In this document: positions 25,516 through 35,860 of the stretch, piece by piece
Layout of the letters: each line of letters starts with the position of its first letter
How positions within the stretch are numbered: position 1 is the stretch's first letter
NCBI RefSeq assembly: GCF_032452875.1
Contig: NC_083877.1
Location: 46,363,724 to 46,427,723 of the forward strand
Direction of reading: 5' to 3'
Length of the DNA: 64,000 bases
Source: Bos javanicus
Taxonomy: Eukaryota > Chordata > Mammalia > Artiodactyla > Bovidae
Position numbers and translations under genes: made by a program
Notes under the pieces: model-generated
What the model saw: only the letters and a program-made list of their open reading frames with translations
Told to the model about the DNA's origin: nothing
Databases searched by the model: none

Positions 25516-25675
25516 AACGAGTAAAATTCGTGAAAATGACTTGGTATCTGACATTAGTAGCCTACTAATAAATCACTACAGTTCCCAACCCCAGCTTCTC
25601 CTTTTCACAAATAAACACAAAAGGCAAAAAAAACACAACAAAACCTCACTAGTGTCCACCTCCAAAAAGAAAAGA

Positions 25676-25818
25676 AAGAAAGTGAAGTCGCTCAGTCGTG
25701 TCCAACTCTTTGCGGCCCCATGGACTGTAGCCCACCAGGCTCCTCCATCCATGGAATTTTCTAGGCAAGAATACTGGAGTGGGTTGCCATTTCCTTCTCC
25801 AGGGGATCTTCCTGACCC
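25676..25818 (+). mobile_element. Bov-tA SINE, 3'-truncated
   Basis: Plus-oriented, from AGAAAGTGAAGTCGCTCAGT to AGGGGATCTTCCTGACCCA. The usual GAGCCACCAGGGAAGCC end is missing. Confidence 0.9.
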
Positions 25819-25884
25819 AACTTCCCCACAATCATTAACTAGGGACAAATTCTTTTTTCTTACAGATACTACCTGATTTCATAG

Positions 25885-26000
25885 ACTCACAGAACACTGC
25901 AGCTAGAGAGATTCTCAAGACCCCTGAAGCCTGAACTTTCCTTTCACAATGAGAAAACAGACCCAGGCTAATGTCCTTAGGAAGGACCTGTACCACCACT
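25885..26000. other. Possible ancient mammalian repeat
   Basis: AGACTCACAGAACACTGCAG with, further along, AGAAAACAGACCCAGGC resembles an ancient MIR-class block. The family is uncertain. Confidence 0.35.
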
Positions 26001-26140
26001 GACTGGAAACATGCACCATTGTTTTTCAGAGCACTGTATATGTGGTAAATCATATTAATGAGATCCCAACATAAAATAAAATACAATGGTGTTTATCCAA
26101 ATTGAAGGCTGAAGGGCTAAGACAGAGACACACCTCTGAA

Positions 26141-26159
26141 TTTATATATATATATATAT
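26141..26159. repeat. (TA)n microsatellite
   Basis: A run of TA dinucleotides in TTTATATATATATATATATG. Confidence 0.85.
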
Positions 26160-26357
26160 GTTTTTACATTTCATTGTTATGGAATTTTGTGGATGTAAAA
26201 GAAATTATTTCACTTGTTTCATTACTTTTTCATGCTTCTATAAGACTGGAAGTTTTCAAAACAATAGTAAGTAGACAAAGGAAATGTACTTACTCAAATG
26301 ATTTTGCTTGTGGACAAAGTCTTCATCTGTTCATCACAGGTTATGACTGAAACAAGC

Positions 26358-26615
26358 ACCTAGTTCCCTGACCAGGGATTGAACCCTGGCCCCCTGCACT
26401 GGGAGAGCAGTCGTAGCCACTGGACCACCAGGGAAGTCCCCCAGAAATGAACTCTTATAATGCAACTTTTAAGTAGAACACCTTATATTTCATGTATGTT
26501 AGAAACTGTCCTTCTACTGTATATATCAGGAAAGTATCTATGAATTATTAAGATAACTACTGCCAAGTTCTCTCCCCAAATATACAAAATTGCAATGTGA
26601 AGTGGGGAAATCATG
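26358..26615 (-). repeat. Duplicated block, copy 1 (partial CHR SINE plus right flank)
   Basis: Begins inside a minus-oriented CHR SINE (ACCTAGTTCCCTGACCAGGG), passes through its end and AGAAATGAACTCTTATAA, and continues through non-SINE sequence to GTGGGGAAATCATG. The same order, diverged and with small indels, recurs at 27391-27660. Confidence 0.85.
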
Positions 26616-27167
26616 ATTTTTTTATTATTTAGTTTTAAACACTATAAGAAAGTAATGCAGTCAAAAGTCACCATATTTTAGGCAGAAGTTTCTCACTTCT
26701 CAGCCAACAATTTACTCCAATTTACAAAAGCAAAAGAGGCTGAACAAGTAGCCAAAGAAACTGATACAGGAGGAGGGTAGAATGCAGTTTTCATCCTTCT
26801 CTCCCCTATTCAGACCCCTCGCCCCAAATCCTGATAGGGTTGACGTGTCAATGGAGAGTGAAATGAGAAAGTGGTCTGAATCATTTCAAAAATGGAATAG
26901 TTAACTCTCAATAAAGAACTGTTTTCCACGCCATCTCAAGATGTTATTCAGAGACCTTACGATAAAAAATTCCTTGTTGAAAACCATAAACAGCTAACCC
27001 ATCCAAATTCATAAGCAACAAACAAATTACAGTACGGTCAGTCACTGACATCTCACAATGTATACACTTTTCTTTCGTAATGGATTTTTTGTATGAGATT
27101 AGAATATTTTGCAATACCTATTCCAGCTAAGAAAATATTGCATAGGGTTACAAGAAATGAACTTTTT

Positions 27168-27271
27168 TGGGGTGCTGGGATCTTATTAATAGTTCCCCAA
27201 TCAGGGATCAAACCTGTGCCCCCTGCAGTGGAAGTATGGAGTCCTAACCACTGGACAACCAGGGAATTCCC
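27168..27271 (-). mobile_element. CHR-type SINE, first of two at one target site
   Basis: Minus-oriented CHR (CCAATCAGGGATCAAACCTG to ACAACCAGGGAATTCCC), bounded by AGAAATGAAC at 27153-27162 and 27272-27281. Confidence 0.85.
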
Positions 27272-27289
27272 AGAAATGAACGTTTTTTT

Positions 27290-27476
27290 AAAAATGTTTA
27301 TTTATTTGTTTCGCTGCACTGCGTGTTTTGTTAGTTGCAGATGCCGGATCTGCAGCTGGGGCATGTGAACCCGTAGCTGCAGCCTGTGAGACCTAGTTCC
27401 CTGACCAGGGATTCAACCCTGGCCCCCTGCACTGGGACAGCAAAGTCGTAGCCACTGGACACCATGGAAGTCCCCC
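27290..27476 (-). mobile_element. CHR-type SINE, second of two at one target site
   Basis: Longer minus-oriented CHR, starting in the tail TTTATTTATTTGTTTCGC and ending GGAAGTCCCC. It is followed by a third AGAAATGAAC at 27477-27486. The 3' portion (from 27391) is the counterpart of the block at 26358. Confidence 0.87.
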
Positions 27477-27660
27477 AGAAATGAACTCTTATAATTCAAC
27501 TTTTAAGTAGATCACCCGATATTTCATGGCAAAACTTGATCATGTATGCTAGAGACTGTCCTATTTTATACATCAGGAAAGTATCTATGAGTTATTAAAA
27601 TAACTAGCCAAGTTCTACCCCAAATATGCAAAACTGCAATGTGAGGTGGGGAAATCATGC
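27391..27660 (-). repeat. Duplicated block, copy 2
   Basis: Collinear with 26358-26615 and offset by about 1033 bases. Both hold partial CHR, AGAAATGAACTCTTATAA, ATCAGGAAAGTATCTATGA and GTGGGGAAATCATG. Mismatches and indels are frequent, so the duplication is not recent. Confidence 0.85.
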
Positions 27661-30539
27661 CACTCCCAACTTTGCCAGCAGAAAGCTGTGAAACGCTACA
27701 TATTGGTTAAGACTTTGTAGTTGGTTTTTATCATGATGAGGTGGAATTCCATACCCTACTGAGCTTCTGCAAGTGCTCTGAAGTCCTGCAATGCCGTCAG
27801 GGGACTGCAAGCAGCACTGTCACCCAGCCTGTCGTGGTGACAGTAAGCCTAATCTGACGAGCATGGGGACGTGCAGAGCTTTCACACTTCCTCCCGGGAG
27901 CCAAGAATTAAAATTCTGGGCCCAGGAAGATGAGAGCTCTGTGGAAAATGTCCAAAGGTTGAGCAACAGGGAAACACCAGAGTGCGTAATTAAACTGATG
28001 CTGAATGCTACAGCTTAAGACAGCAAGAAAATACTTTGTCACAGTCAGGGCACAGGGCTGCTGTAAGAACTGTTTCTGAGTTGTCGCCATCACTTTATGT
28101 GCTTCGCTAAGGAAGTCCTGAGTAACTAAGTAACTTAAAAAAAATAGCACAGACATTTCTTCCTCTGAAGACAATCAGGCACCTATTTCCTTTAAGGTTC
28201 TTTATAATTCAATGCAAAATAAAAATAATCCAAAATTTAAAAGTGAACAAAGGAAAAGGACACATCTCCAGACACAATATATCCCACAATCACTGACAGA
28301 TAATATTTTAATACTGAAATTTAGCCACGACACATTGGAAAGCAAATACTACCTATTCACTCCAGAAAAAAAACAAAACAAAACTGAAAACACTCACCAG
28401 TTCCAAGGATACAGTTTGCCAGGCTGTGCCCAGGGACATCTTCTATCAATATACATTGCAGAGCAAAACTATCAATGGACTGCTTCTTTTATAACACGGT
28501 GGTGGAGGTGGGGAGGGGGCAGAAACAGACAGCAAATGTGTAGGAAGTTGCCACCCACACTCTCCATCCCCTGCCCACGACTCACATCAGGAATTTGTCA
28601 CGGTCTTCGGTCTTGCTGAGCTCAGACAGGACCTGAAAACTCTATACAACACAGCATGCCAGGAGGCAGCTACCAACTCAGCACTGGCATTCAGGCTGAA
28701 GCCCATTTCACCCCAGCTCTGCATAGTCCTCAACCTACTATACCGAAATACTGAAACCAATCTTCAGAGAAAGCCACTTGGTGACAGTTTCAAGACTCCC
28801 CAAAACCCTTCATTTAAGCCAAAAAAAGGTATTTTTCCATATTACATAATTACTAAAGGATAGTAAGAGCAGAAAACATAACTGCAAACATTAGTTTTCC
28901 TCTAGACATGAAGCTGTTCCACTGAGATACACAAGCAGTTCTATGTAATAAATGTTTATATTCATCTTTTTCAAAATAGCATTTGGCTTTATTCAACCCA
29001 AAGGCCCAACCCAGTTCCAATCCACTCACTATGCTGTCACTCAAACCAGTGCTGGGCAGAACACAAACACAAACACAGCTCCATCTGCTAATTAAAACTG
29101 GGCATGAAACTGTTAACAGGCATCTGTTGCATTGTTTGCAGCTAATGGGCAAAGACAAAGCTGAAATGGCTCTTCTAAAGCAAACCCAGTGATTTCACTC
29201 ATTTTCTATTTGGTATTTATGTTAGTGGGGGGTTGGAAGCAGGGTGTTAAAACAGCTTATTATGGAGACTGAAAGACAAGTGATATATCTTTCAGAGTCT
29301 AAAATATCCCTTTAAAACTGATTATAGAAAGACAGCATTTGATAGAGGGAGAAATAGTGTTAGGAATTCAAATTAAGCACTTTTAATCTCATCTCTGACA
29401 TCATCTAATTATCTAGAATACTATGAAAGATAATGACTAAAATTCAAGCAATGCTGTATGGCTCACAGTGCTTTATAATTCATCCATCCAGCCATTCATT
29501 CATCCAATTGATCAGTCATTTAATAGAAGCCTTAGAGACTTAAAAAGTGAGTAAGATTTGATTCTTGCCCTAGGGAACACAGAACACCCGTGAAAAGTTG
29601 GCATAGTAGTAATATACTCTAGTACAGATAAAGGAACTAAGGCCCAAGAAGGACCACCAACTCACTAAAGGTAAGACAAGTAGGAATAGCAGATGTCACG
29701 ACATGAACCCCAATTTGACTCCAGACCTATTGCTCTTAATTCACTGTGCAATCTTCCTAACACCAAACACCGACCACGCCACTTCACTGGCTACTTACAT
29801 CTCAGTAGCTCCATATTAAGCTATGGAGCATAGCATAGCATACTATATTATATAGCTACACGACCATCTAACAGCTAGTTCCCCATTCCCTACTCCCACC
29901 CTCTTCTCATGCCACTGTGAAAACCCTTTTCTGCACATCTTTCCCATGTAGCGATTCTAACACACACAAGAGCTCATCTCCAGAACAGTCCTGTGTACAG
30001 GCAGGCAGACCTGACCTAGAGCCAGTCAGCCTCAGGCCGTGTCAGCAGCTCCCAGGTCTCCCAATTCTGGTTCCATATTTTTTTCTCAGATTCAGTGATG
30101 AGCTTCCATTAAAATATCAACTGCTAAATTTTTCCCTGTCTTCAAAGACCAGACATTTTCCACTTAGGCAATATCCAAACCTATTTCCCTCCAGCATTTC
30201 TCAGAGGATCCAAACAGTTTTGGTGCTGTTGCCAAGAGAACCTCCTCCCTGGTTTGCTGCCATGCAGAACAGCTGGCGAAGCTCTTTGTTAAAGCACACA
30301 TATTCTTAAGACATGTCCAGGTCTGTCTCCAAGACTCAGTTTCCTACCTTAATTTGTTGAATGGCTTTTTGCACTCAGTAGAACACTAACGGAGGAGACG
30401 AGTTTAAGCCTTCAATCTCAGGTATTACACTCTTGAAACAGTGTTATTTTCAAAGCTGTCACTTAGGTGGGAAGTCTACTGACACTCTGAAAGAACACAA
30501 TGGCATTAAACTAAGGTTTTACGGACAAAATGTTCAACT
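27661..30539. other. No gene recognised
   Basis: About 2.9 kb of intron. A possible old MIR lies at 29600-29720 (AAAGGAACTAAGGCCCAAGA). The 135-codon frame at 28212-28619 has no recognisable domain and I do not call it. Confidence 0.45.
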
Positions 30540-30551
30540 TGAAGTTGCCTG

Positions 30552-30762
30552 AAAGTGTTCCTCGCTCAGTTGTGTCTGACTCTTTGCAACCCCATGGACT
30601 GCAAGCCTGCCAGGCTTCTTCCTCTGTCCATGGAATTCTTCAGGCAAGAATACTGGACTGAGGCCATTCCCTTCTCCAGAGGATCTTCCCAACCCAGGGG
30701 TCAAACCCACATCTCCTACACTGTAGGCAGATTCTTTACTGTCTGAGCCACCAGGGAAGCCC
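30552..30762 (+). mobile_element. Bov-tA SINE, full length
   Basis: Plus-oriented element ending TGAGCCACCAGGGAAGCC. The 12-base duplication TGAAGTTGCCTG lies at 30540-30551 and 30763-30774. Confidence 0.93.
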
Positions 30763-30985
30763 TGAAGTTGCCTGGCCCTTGCATATTTCTGTTTGAGAGG
30801 CTGAAATCAAGCAAAACAATGATGAAAATCAAATCAACTTGTACTACATATCTGGATTATGCTCAGCCAAATGCTGATATCATCTTGGATAAAAATGTAA
30901 ATATGACAAAGTTTGTTTTTCGGTCAATAAGTCTTGATAAAAGTTTTGAATTGCTACCAACTGAAAACAGTATTTAATTGTAACG

Positions 30986-31189
30986 TGGGGTCAGCAAACT
31001 CTCTGTGAAAAACAGTTAGTAAATATTTTTAAGCTTTGTGGGACACATATGGTGTCTGCTTCATATTTCTTGTTTTGTGTTAGTTTTTAATAACCCTTTA
31101 AAAATGTGAAAACCATTCTTTGCTTGTGGACTGCACAAAAACAGGCAGGAGGCTACATTTGGCCTGTGGGCCATAGGCCACCAACTCCT
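30986..31189. mobile_element. MER1-type hAT-Charlie DNA transposon
   Basis: Begins GGGGTCAGCAAACTC with TAGTAAATATTTTTAAGCTT and ends in TGGCCTGTGGGCCATAGGCC and CACCAACTCCT, matching the MER1 inverted termini. It is non-autonomous and has no coding capacity. Confidence 0.8.
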
Positions 31190-32086
31190 AAACATAGAGA
31201 AAGTGTATCCAAGAAAAAAATGCCAGGGAATAAATTGTCTAAAAGTGCTCTGATGGGACTAGGCTCCGATTACCAGCACACTATTAATACAATGTCAATG
31301 TCATTAGTTACTTTGCACATGGAAGGAATTTTAATGGCAGGATGCACTTTGATTCCCTAACCTGAAACAACAGACATAGAAAAAAAGGGCAAAGGACAGT
31401 TAAAACATGCTGAGTTAGCCCATATAAACTTCTACAGGACTCTGAGTTGTTGTATTAGCATTTACTGTTTCCCTGAAGAGATACAACTGATCCAAATGGT
31501 AACACTTTAACTTTCCTCACATATAAGCAAATGTGCAAAATTGAATTCCTCCCTGGAAAAGATGGTAATTTGAATTTACAGCGGTGATCATGCTGATCAG
31601 AAACAGCAGCAGCTCAACTATGAGAAGCAATCCAGACTTGGGTTTGAGGTTTCACTAGAGATGCTTCTACAAGCATCTGATCAGCTGCATGATCTTGACA
31701 GCATCAACCTAAGCTTGGTTTTCTTATTTATAAAACTGGGGCACAGACATCATGTAGATAATTTCTAAGGCTCTTTATGCTGTTCAACTATGACTATACT
31801 AAATAATATAACCACTCAGGAAATACCCTAACAGGAAGAGGGGGGCTGGGCAGGGGAGAGACAGTAAAGGGAAGAAGCTGAGACTGTCCTGTTAGAAGAC
31901 AGAGTTGGGTCTTCTCTGTTCTCCCGGCACCAGGTTCAGTACAGGCCATTCCAAGATGTCCCTCTGCCTTCGTATCAATATTAACATGTACCCACATCCC
32001 ATAGGAAATATAATTCAGAGAGATTGCATTACTGTTTCTTAGTTGTCTTCATGATACATTTTACATACATTTAATTAACCACTGAT
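31190..32086. other. No recognised feature
   Basis: Intronic sequence with no recognised exon or repeat. Confidence 0.45.
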
Positions 32087-32096
32087 AATGATTATG

Positions 32097-32148
32097 CAAT
32101 CCATGGGGTCACAAAGGGTCCGACATGACTTAGAGACTGAACAACAAC
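32097..32148 (-). mobile_element. Bov-tA SINE, 52-base remnant insertion
   Basis: Only the head region (CCATGGGGTCACAAAGGGTC, then CCGACATGACTTAGAGACTG) is present, yet it is bounded by a clean 10-base duplication AATGATTATG at 32087-32096 and 32149-32158. It seems to have inserted already very short. Confidence 0.85.
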
Positions 32149-32158
32149 AATGATTATG

Positions 32159-34619
32159 TAAGGGGCTTGAGAAGCCAATCAAAATTGCTTTTTCAGTTCT
32201 TAAACATCTGAATTGAATGAGAGTTGGTTGTTGGTTCTAGGCACTGAACCTACAACTTCAAATGGATAAAACATCTCTACTCAATAGTTAATAGTTATCT
32301 GACTGATACGTGAAGACTCCCAGCAAGTCAGTTGAAAGAAGTATACCCTCCACCACCCTCAAGAGCAGAAAGGAAATGAGGGGAGCCAGGATATCAGAGA
32401 AGATACCAGAACCTTACATACATGAAAGAAGAAACTATCTGTGAGACAACTATATCTGTAATGAAAATGACTGTCTCCTTCCTTTCATGAAGGCAGAATC
32501 CCTACCAAAACAGGGTCGAGAGGTGGCAGATGTCCTTTTCTAAAACTACCTAAATTTTAATAAAGCAAAATTAAGACAGTAAATGTAACTCCATGGGAAG
32601 AAAGAGATATTTATATATATAACTCCTGAAACACACAACACACACACACACAAACCCCAGGTATTAAGAAATAGATTTTTACTGTGACGTAGACCTTATC
32701 AAATTTTGTCAGCAATCATGTGGCAAATCTTTCCAAACCCAGTCAGAGAAGCCCTGGAAACTTCCATGCTGAGATGCCTCAAGAAATAATTGTGACTGGG
32801 AGGAGGTGGACCACCAACGCTTCCTTCAGCAACTTCAGACCACCTGGAAACGGGGGTGAAGGTTGGGGGCATGGATATTTCTGCTAGAGATGCAGACACT
32901 TCAAGCCTATGTTTGTGGTCAATGTGTGTGGAACATTTCACTAGAATGATGTTAACATTCACCTTATTTTCCTAACTTAACTTCAACTCCAAAGCATTAG
33001 GTTGCAGGTAACGTATTTTTTGTGCTGTTTGAAGCCTCTTGGCTACCACTTCCTGTCAGAGCTCTTGGGGCTAAAAAAGAGGCATGGGATTTCCCCTCCT
33101 CCATGTCAACTGAAGACACAGCTCAGAGCCTCTTTTTACCACGTCTACTCCATAGAAAATGCAAAGGCCAACATCATACATGAGATTCACCCCCCTTTAA
33201 TGCTTCCCTCCAGGTCTAAACTTTTTCAGGATGCTCACTTTCCTGCAACCCTCCACAAAACAGAATTTCAATCATTTAAAAAAAAAAAATTCACACAAGA
33301 AAGATTGTACTCCCTCAGAATAAAAAGTAATTTTTCAAAGCTACTATTGTAAAAGGAAGCAGACACTCTCACAGAAAAAGTAGGACAAAAATTAAGACTA
33401 AAAAAAGAGGAAACTAACAAAACTGTTACAAACAAGCAAAAGTCATTTAAGGAGCTTAACAGAAACAGCCTCAGTGAGATTTAGTCACTTTCGATGCAGG
33501 AGAATGCTTCTGGGAGGTTCACTCATAGAATGGACAAAAGGCGACCCGCTTGACTTGTTAGAGACTGTCCTTTACCTTCTGGACTTCAGTGTGCACTCAA
33601 CAATGAAAAACGGTGATTTGGGGTTTTGACATGAGTACCAGCATCAAAAATTAACACCTTTTGGTGGCTACAACAGCTCCCATCAAATCTCTTAAGAACA
33701 TACTTGAGACATGACATTTAAAATCTGCTTCCTCAGAAAAGAAAAAGTCCCACTCACGAATGACTGCCAAGAACTTGCAACTCAAACTTCCCTAAGCCCA
33801 GACATCATTAACACCCAGGAGGTTTCAGACCATTCAATCCATATGAAAGATGCCAGAACAAACAAACCATAGCTTTTCCCAGTGCTTCACCGAACAGTGC
33901 TCTATACCCCAATACTCTTCTTTTATAAATGATAAATTATCCTTAAAACATAACTCATTACCATAGCACTAGCCCCCCTAATAATCCCAGCAATTCATGG
34001 TGAAATATGCTATAAGAACCATTTGAAAGATGCTTAGGTGAGAAGTCACAACATCACCCAGACAACCAACAGCTAAGATTCTTAAGGTGCTTAATTAACT
34101 CCAGCTCTGATGTTAAGGTCACTTGTACAGGCAGCTTAAAACCAGCTCTGATTTGCTCTTCTTCAGTTTAGGTTAAGTCTGAGATCTTGTTACCTGAACA
34201 GAGTCCTCCAAAACTAGGAAGGACAGCTCCCAACCAAGACCAGAAAAATCAGAATCAATTGAAAGTAACTGGGGGGTACACTGCATGTTCTGATTCGTTT
34301 AGCAAGTAATAAAACCAAAAGGAAAATACACAGAAAGGCAGGTAGAATGTAAGATCAATTTCCCAGCTGAGAATTACTAAACCTTCAAGGGTAAGAATTT
34401 TAAAAACTGAGATGTGCTGCTTTGCAGGAGATAGTAAACCATATTTTCCTGATCATATCATTCCAAAAGTCACCAACCCTCCCAACGCCCATTAACACTC
34501 CCAGAACAATTTAATGGTCCATAGACAGTATCTCATTATTAGTCACTTTTTGCTCTTTCTCCTGCACTTGATCCAGAGGGAGTAAAGAAAGAGAAATGGT
34601 AACCAGTACTCCCAGTAAC
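32159..34619. other. No gene recognised; short CA repeat
   Basis: About 2.4 kb of intron. A CA-rich microsatellite lies at 32631-32653. The 116-codon plus frame at 33002-33352 has no recognisable domain. Confidence 0.45.
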
Positions 34620-35345
34620 TAGAGAAAGTTCTACTTTCTATTTCTCTCCCTTTACCATCTTCTCTCTTCTATGCCCCACCTCTTTACTGTATATTTTGCT
34701 TTTCCTTTCTATTTCACACCCAGCTCTCCTTTACTTTTTCCGAGTATCCTCATTTCGTTCTTGAGTCCCCTTAACTCATCTACCTTTTCCTACGATTTCC
34801 TCATAGTATCTCTGACCAGACTTCTTGCAGCCAGTGTCCCTCTCATCCCTCAACTCTCAATCACCCTTTCCTCCGAATTCCTTTTGGATTCCTGGGTTCT
34901 CCTCTACCTTGTCCCTTGGGTCCTCGGTCCCTTTACTCCCCGGACCTTCCATTCCCACTCCCCCAACCCTTCGTTTCCCCCTTCCATTTCCTTCCTCTTT
35001 TAATCCATTTCACACTCACTATCCCCTTCTCTTTCTCTATGAGCTTTCCTGTGTCCCCCCACTCTGTCTCTCTAAGATCCCCTCCCTGTCACACCCCCAA
35101 CCCTCTCATTTCCCCCAATACCCCTAGTCCTTGTTCTTCTGGTTCCTCCTCCTCTTCCTTTGCCCCCAAGTTCCTCCTTTCAACCCTCTCAGCCCCACGT
35201 CCTCATCGCCTCTCTCTCTCACGCCTTCACCCTCTCCCACTGCCCTCGCCGCCCAGCTGTCCTCGGGGTCCCCTCACTGAGGCTCCCAAGTCCTCCCACC
35301 GCTCTCTCCCGGCCCCCTCGCACCCGCCCCCCATTTCTCACTCCC
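34620..35345 (+). repeat. Long pyrimidine-rich tract (purine-rich on RAB8B sense strand)
   Basis: About 700 bases of mostly C and T on the plus strand just inside RAB8B intron 1. It consists of irregular CCT, CTT and TCC runs, not a simple microsatellite. The intron RNA would be G/A-rich. The composition leaves long plus-strand frames open (to 187 codons), but these lack protein character. Confidence 0.75.
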
Positions 35346-35372
35346 AGTCCGCGGCCGCAGCCCCTCCCTCAC

Positions 35373-35496
35373 CGATGGTGGAGATGAAGGTGGTGTTGAA
35401 GGCGTCTTCGGAAAAGCGAAATAGCAGGCAGGTCTTGCCCACCCCAGAGTCGCCGATCAGCAGCAGCTTAAACAGATAATCATACGTCTTCGCCAT
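35373..35496 (-). CDS. RAB8B: RAB8B coding exon 1 (small GTPase, N-terminal 41 residues)
   Basis: First coding exon of a Rab-family GTPase that, by family knowledge, controls polarised Golgi-to-plasma-membrane and ciliary traffic. The start ATG occupies 35496-35494 with a strong context (A at -3, G at +4). The frame gives MAKTYDYLFK followed by the nucleotide-binding P-loop GDSGVGKT at residues 15-22 and the start of switch I, with the effector Thr at residue 40 (FISTI). The exon has 124 coding bases and ends after the first base of codon 42, with a GTGAGG donor just downstream, so the intron is phase 1, as in RAB8 genes. Leu24 and Thr36 (TCLLFRF, AFNTTF) match RAB8B; RAB8A has Val24 and Ser36. 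RAB10 differs by MAKKTYDLLF. The remaining exons, including switch II and the prenylated C terminus, lie left of the window. Confidence 0.95.
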
Positions 35497-35548
35497 CTTC
35501 TCGCTCCGGCCCTCTGACCGGGGAGCCAGAAGAGCGGCTGAGAGAGGC

Positions 35549-35573
35549 GGGGAGGGGGCCGCGGGCGAGGGGG
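35549..35573 (+). other. Canonical G-quadruplex motif in the 5' UTR template strand
   Basis: Four G runs (4, 5, 3 and 5 bases) separated by loops of 1, 4 and 3 bases on the plus strand, in the region expected to be the RAB8B 5' UTR. The gene is on the minus strand, so the quadruplex could form in the template DNA strand, while the mRNA would carry the C-rich complement. Confidence 0.6.
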
Positions 35574-35703
35574 CGTGCCCGCCGAGCCGCCGCTCGCCCC
35601 GCCCCTTCCCCCGCCCCCTTCCGCGGAGAAGGCCTGCGCGCCCCGCCCCGCGTGGCCAATCCACGGGGGTTTCGTAATCACAGCCGGCGTCCCAGTGTTT
35701 TAT

Positions 35704-35718
35704 GGGACTTGTAGTTCT
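35704..35718 (-). promoter_or_regulatory. ZNF143/THAP11-like (Staf) binding motif
   Basis: Read on the minus strand the sequence is AGAACTACAAGTCCCA. This closely matches the Staf/ZNF143 core ACTACAATTCCCA, with one substitution in the AATT portion. It lies about 210 bases upstream of the RAB8B ATG, the usual distance for this factor at CpG-island promoters. Occupancy is inferred. Confidence 0.55.
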
Positions 35719-35860
35719 TGTGAGGCGCTTCGGGCGTGCCTTGGGCGGGCTGTCCCCGCGGCCCCAGAGGATAAAAGAGGATCCTCTCTAAGCTGGGTGA
35801 CCCGGCATTAGGCGTTTCCTCTAGAGCTAGCTGGGAGGCCGGGCTTCCAACTCTGCGTGT

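Larger units (their letters stand above)
1..35372 (-). other. RAB8B: RAB8B intron 1 (partial)
   Basis: From the exon 1 donor at 35372 leftward to the window edge I find no other exon. The expected RAB8B exon 2 (starting at IDFKIRT) was not recognised on the minus strand. The content is unique sequence with old MIR/L2 fragments and many ruminant SINE and LINE insertions, listed separately. Intron 1 of human RAB8B is also long, which agrees. Confidence 0.8.
35497..35860 (-). promoter_or_regulatory. RAB8B: RAB8B 5' UTR and CpG-island promoter
   Basis: GC-rich, CpG-dense segment directly upstream of the RAB8B start; the island spans about 35210-35860. It holds several GC boxes (CCCGCCCC-type runs near 35597-35650), a CCAAT core at 35656-35660 on the plus strand, and a ZNF143-like motif. 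There is no convincing TATA box, which fits a broad housekeeping-type promoter. The transcription start cannot be fixed from sequence. A 5' UTR of about 100-200 bases, beginning somewhere in 35600-35700, is an inference. Confidence 0.8.

Noticed and set aside
28212..28619. 135-codon plus frame in the intron
   Set aside because: No recognisable domain, no conserved splice context, and it lies within the RAB8B intron on the opposite strand; chance ORF.
34916..35479. 187-codon plus-strand frame
   Set aside because: It is open because the tract is C/T-rich (Ser/Pro/Leu/Phe only), and its end runs antisense through RAB8B exon 1.
35497..35664. In-frame open extension upstream of the RAB8B ATG that would add 56 residues
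   Set aside because: It begins at a GTG, not an ATG, lies in GC-rich 5' UTR where frames stay open by chance, and the canonical ATG has a strong context and matches the conserved Rab N terminus.
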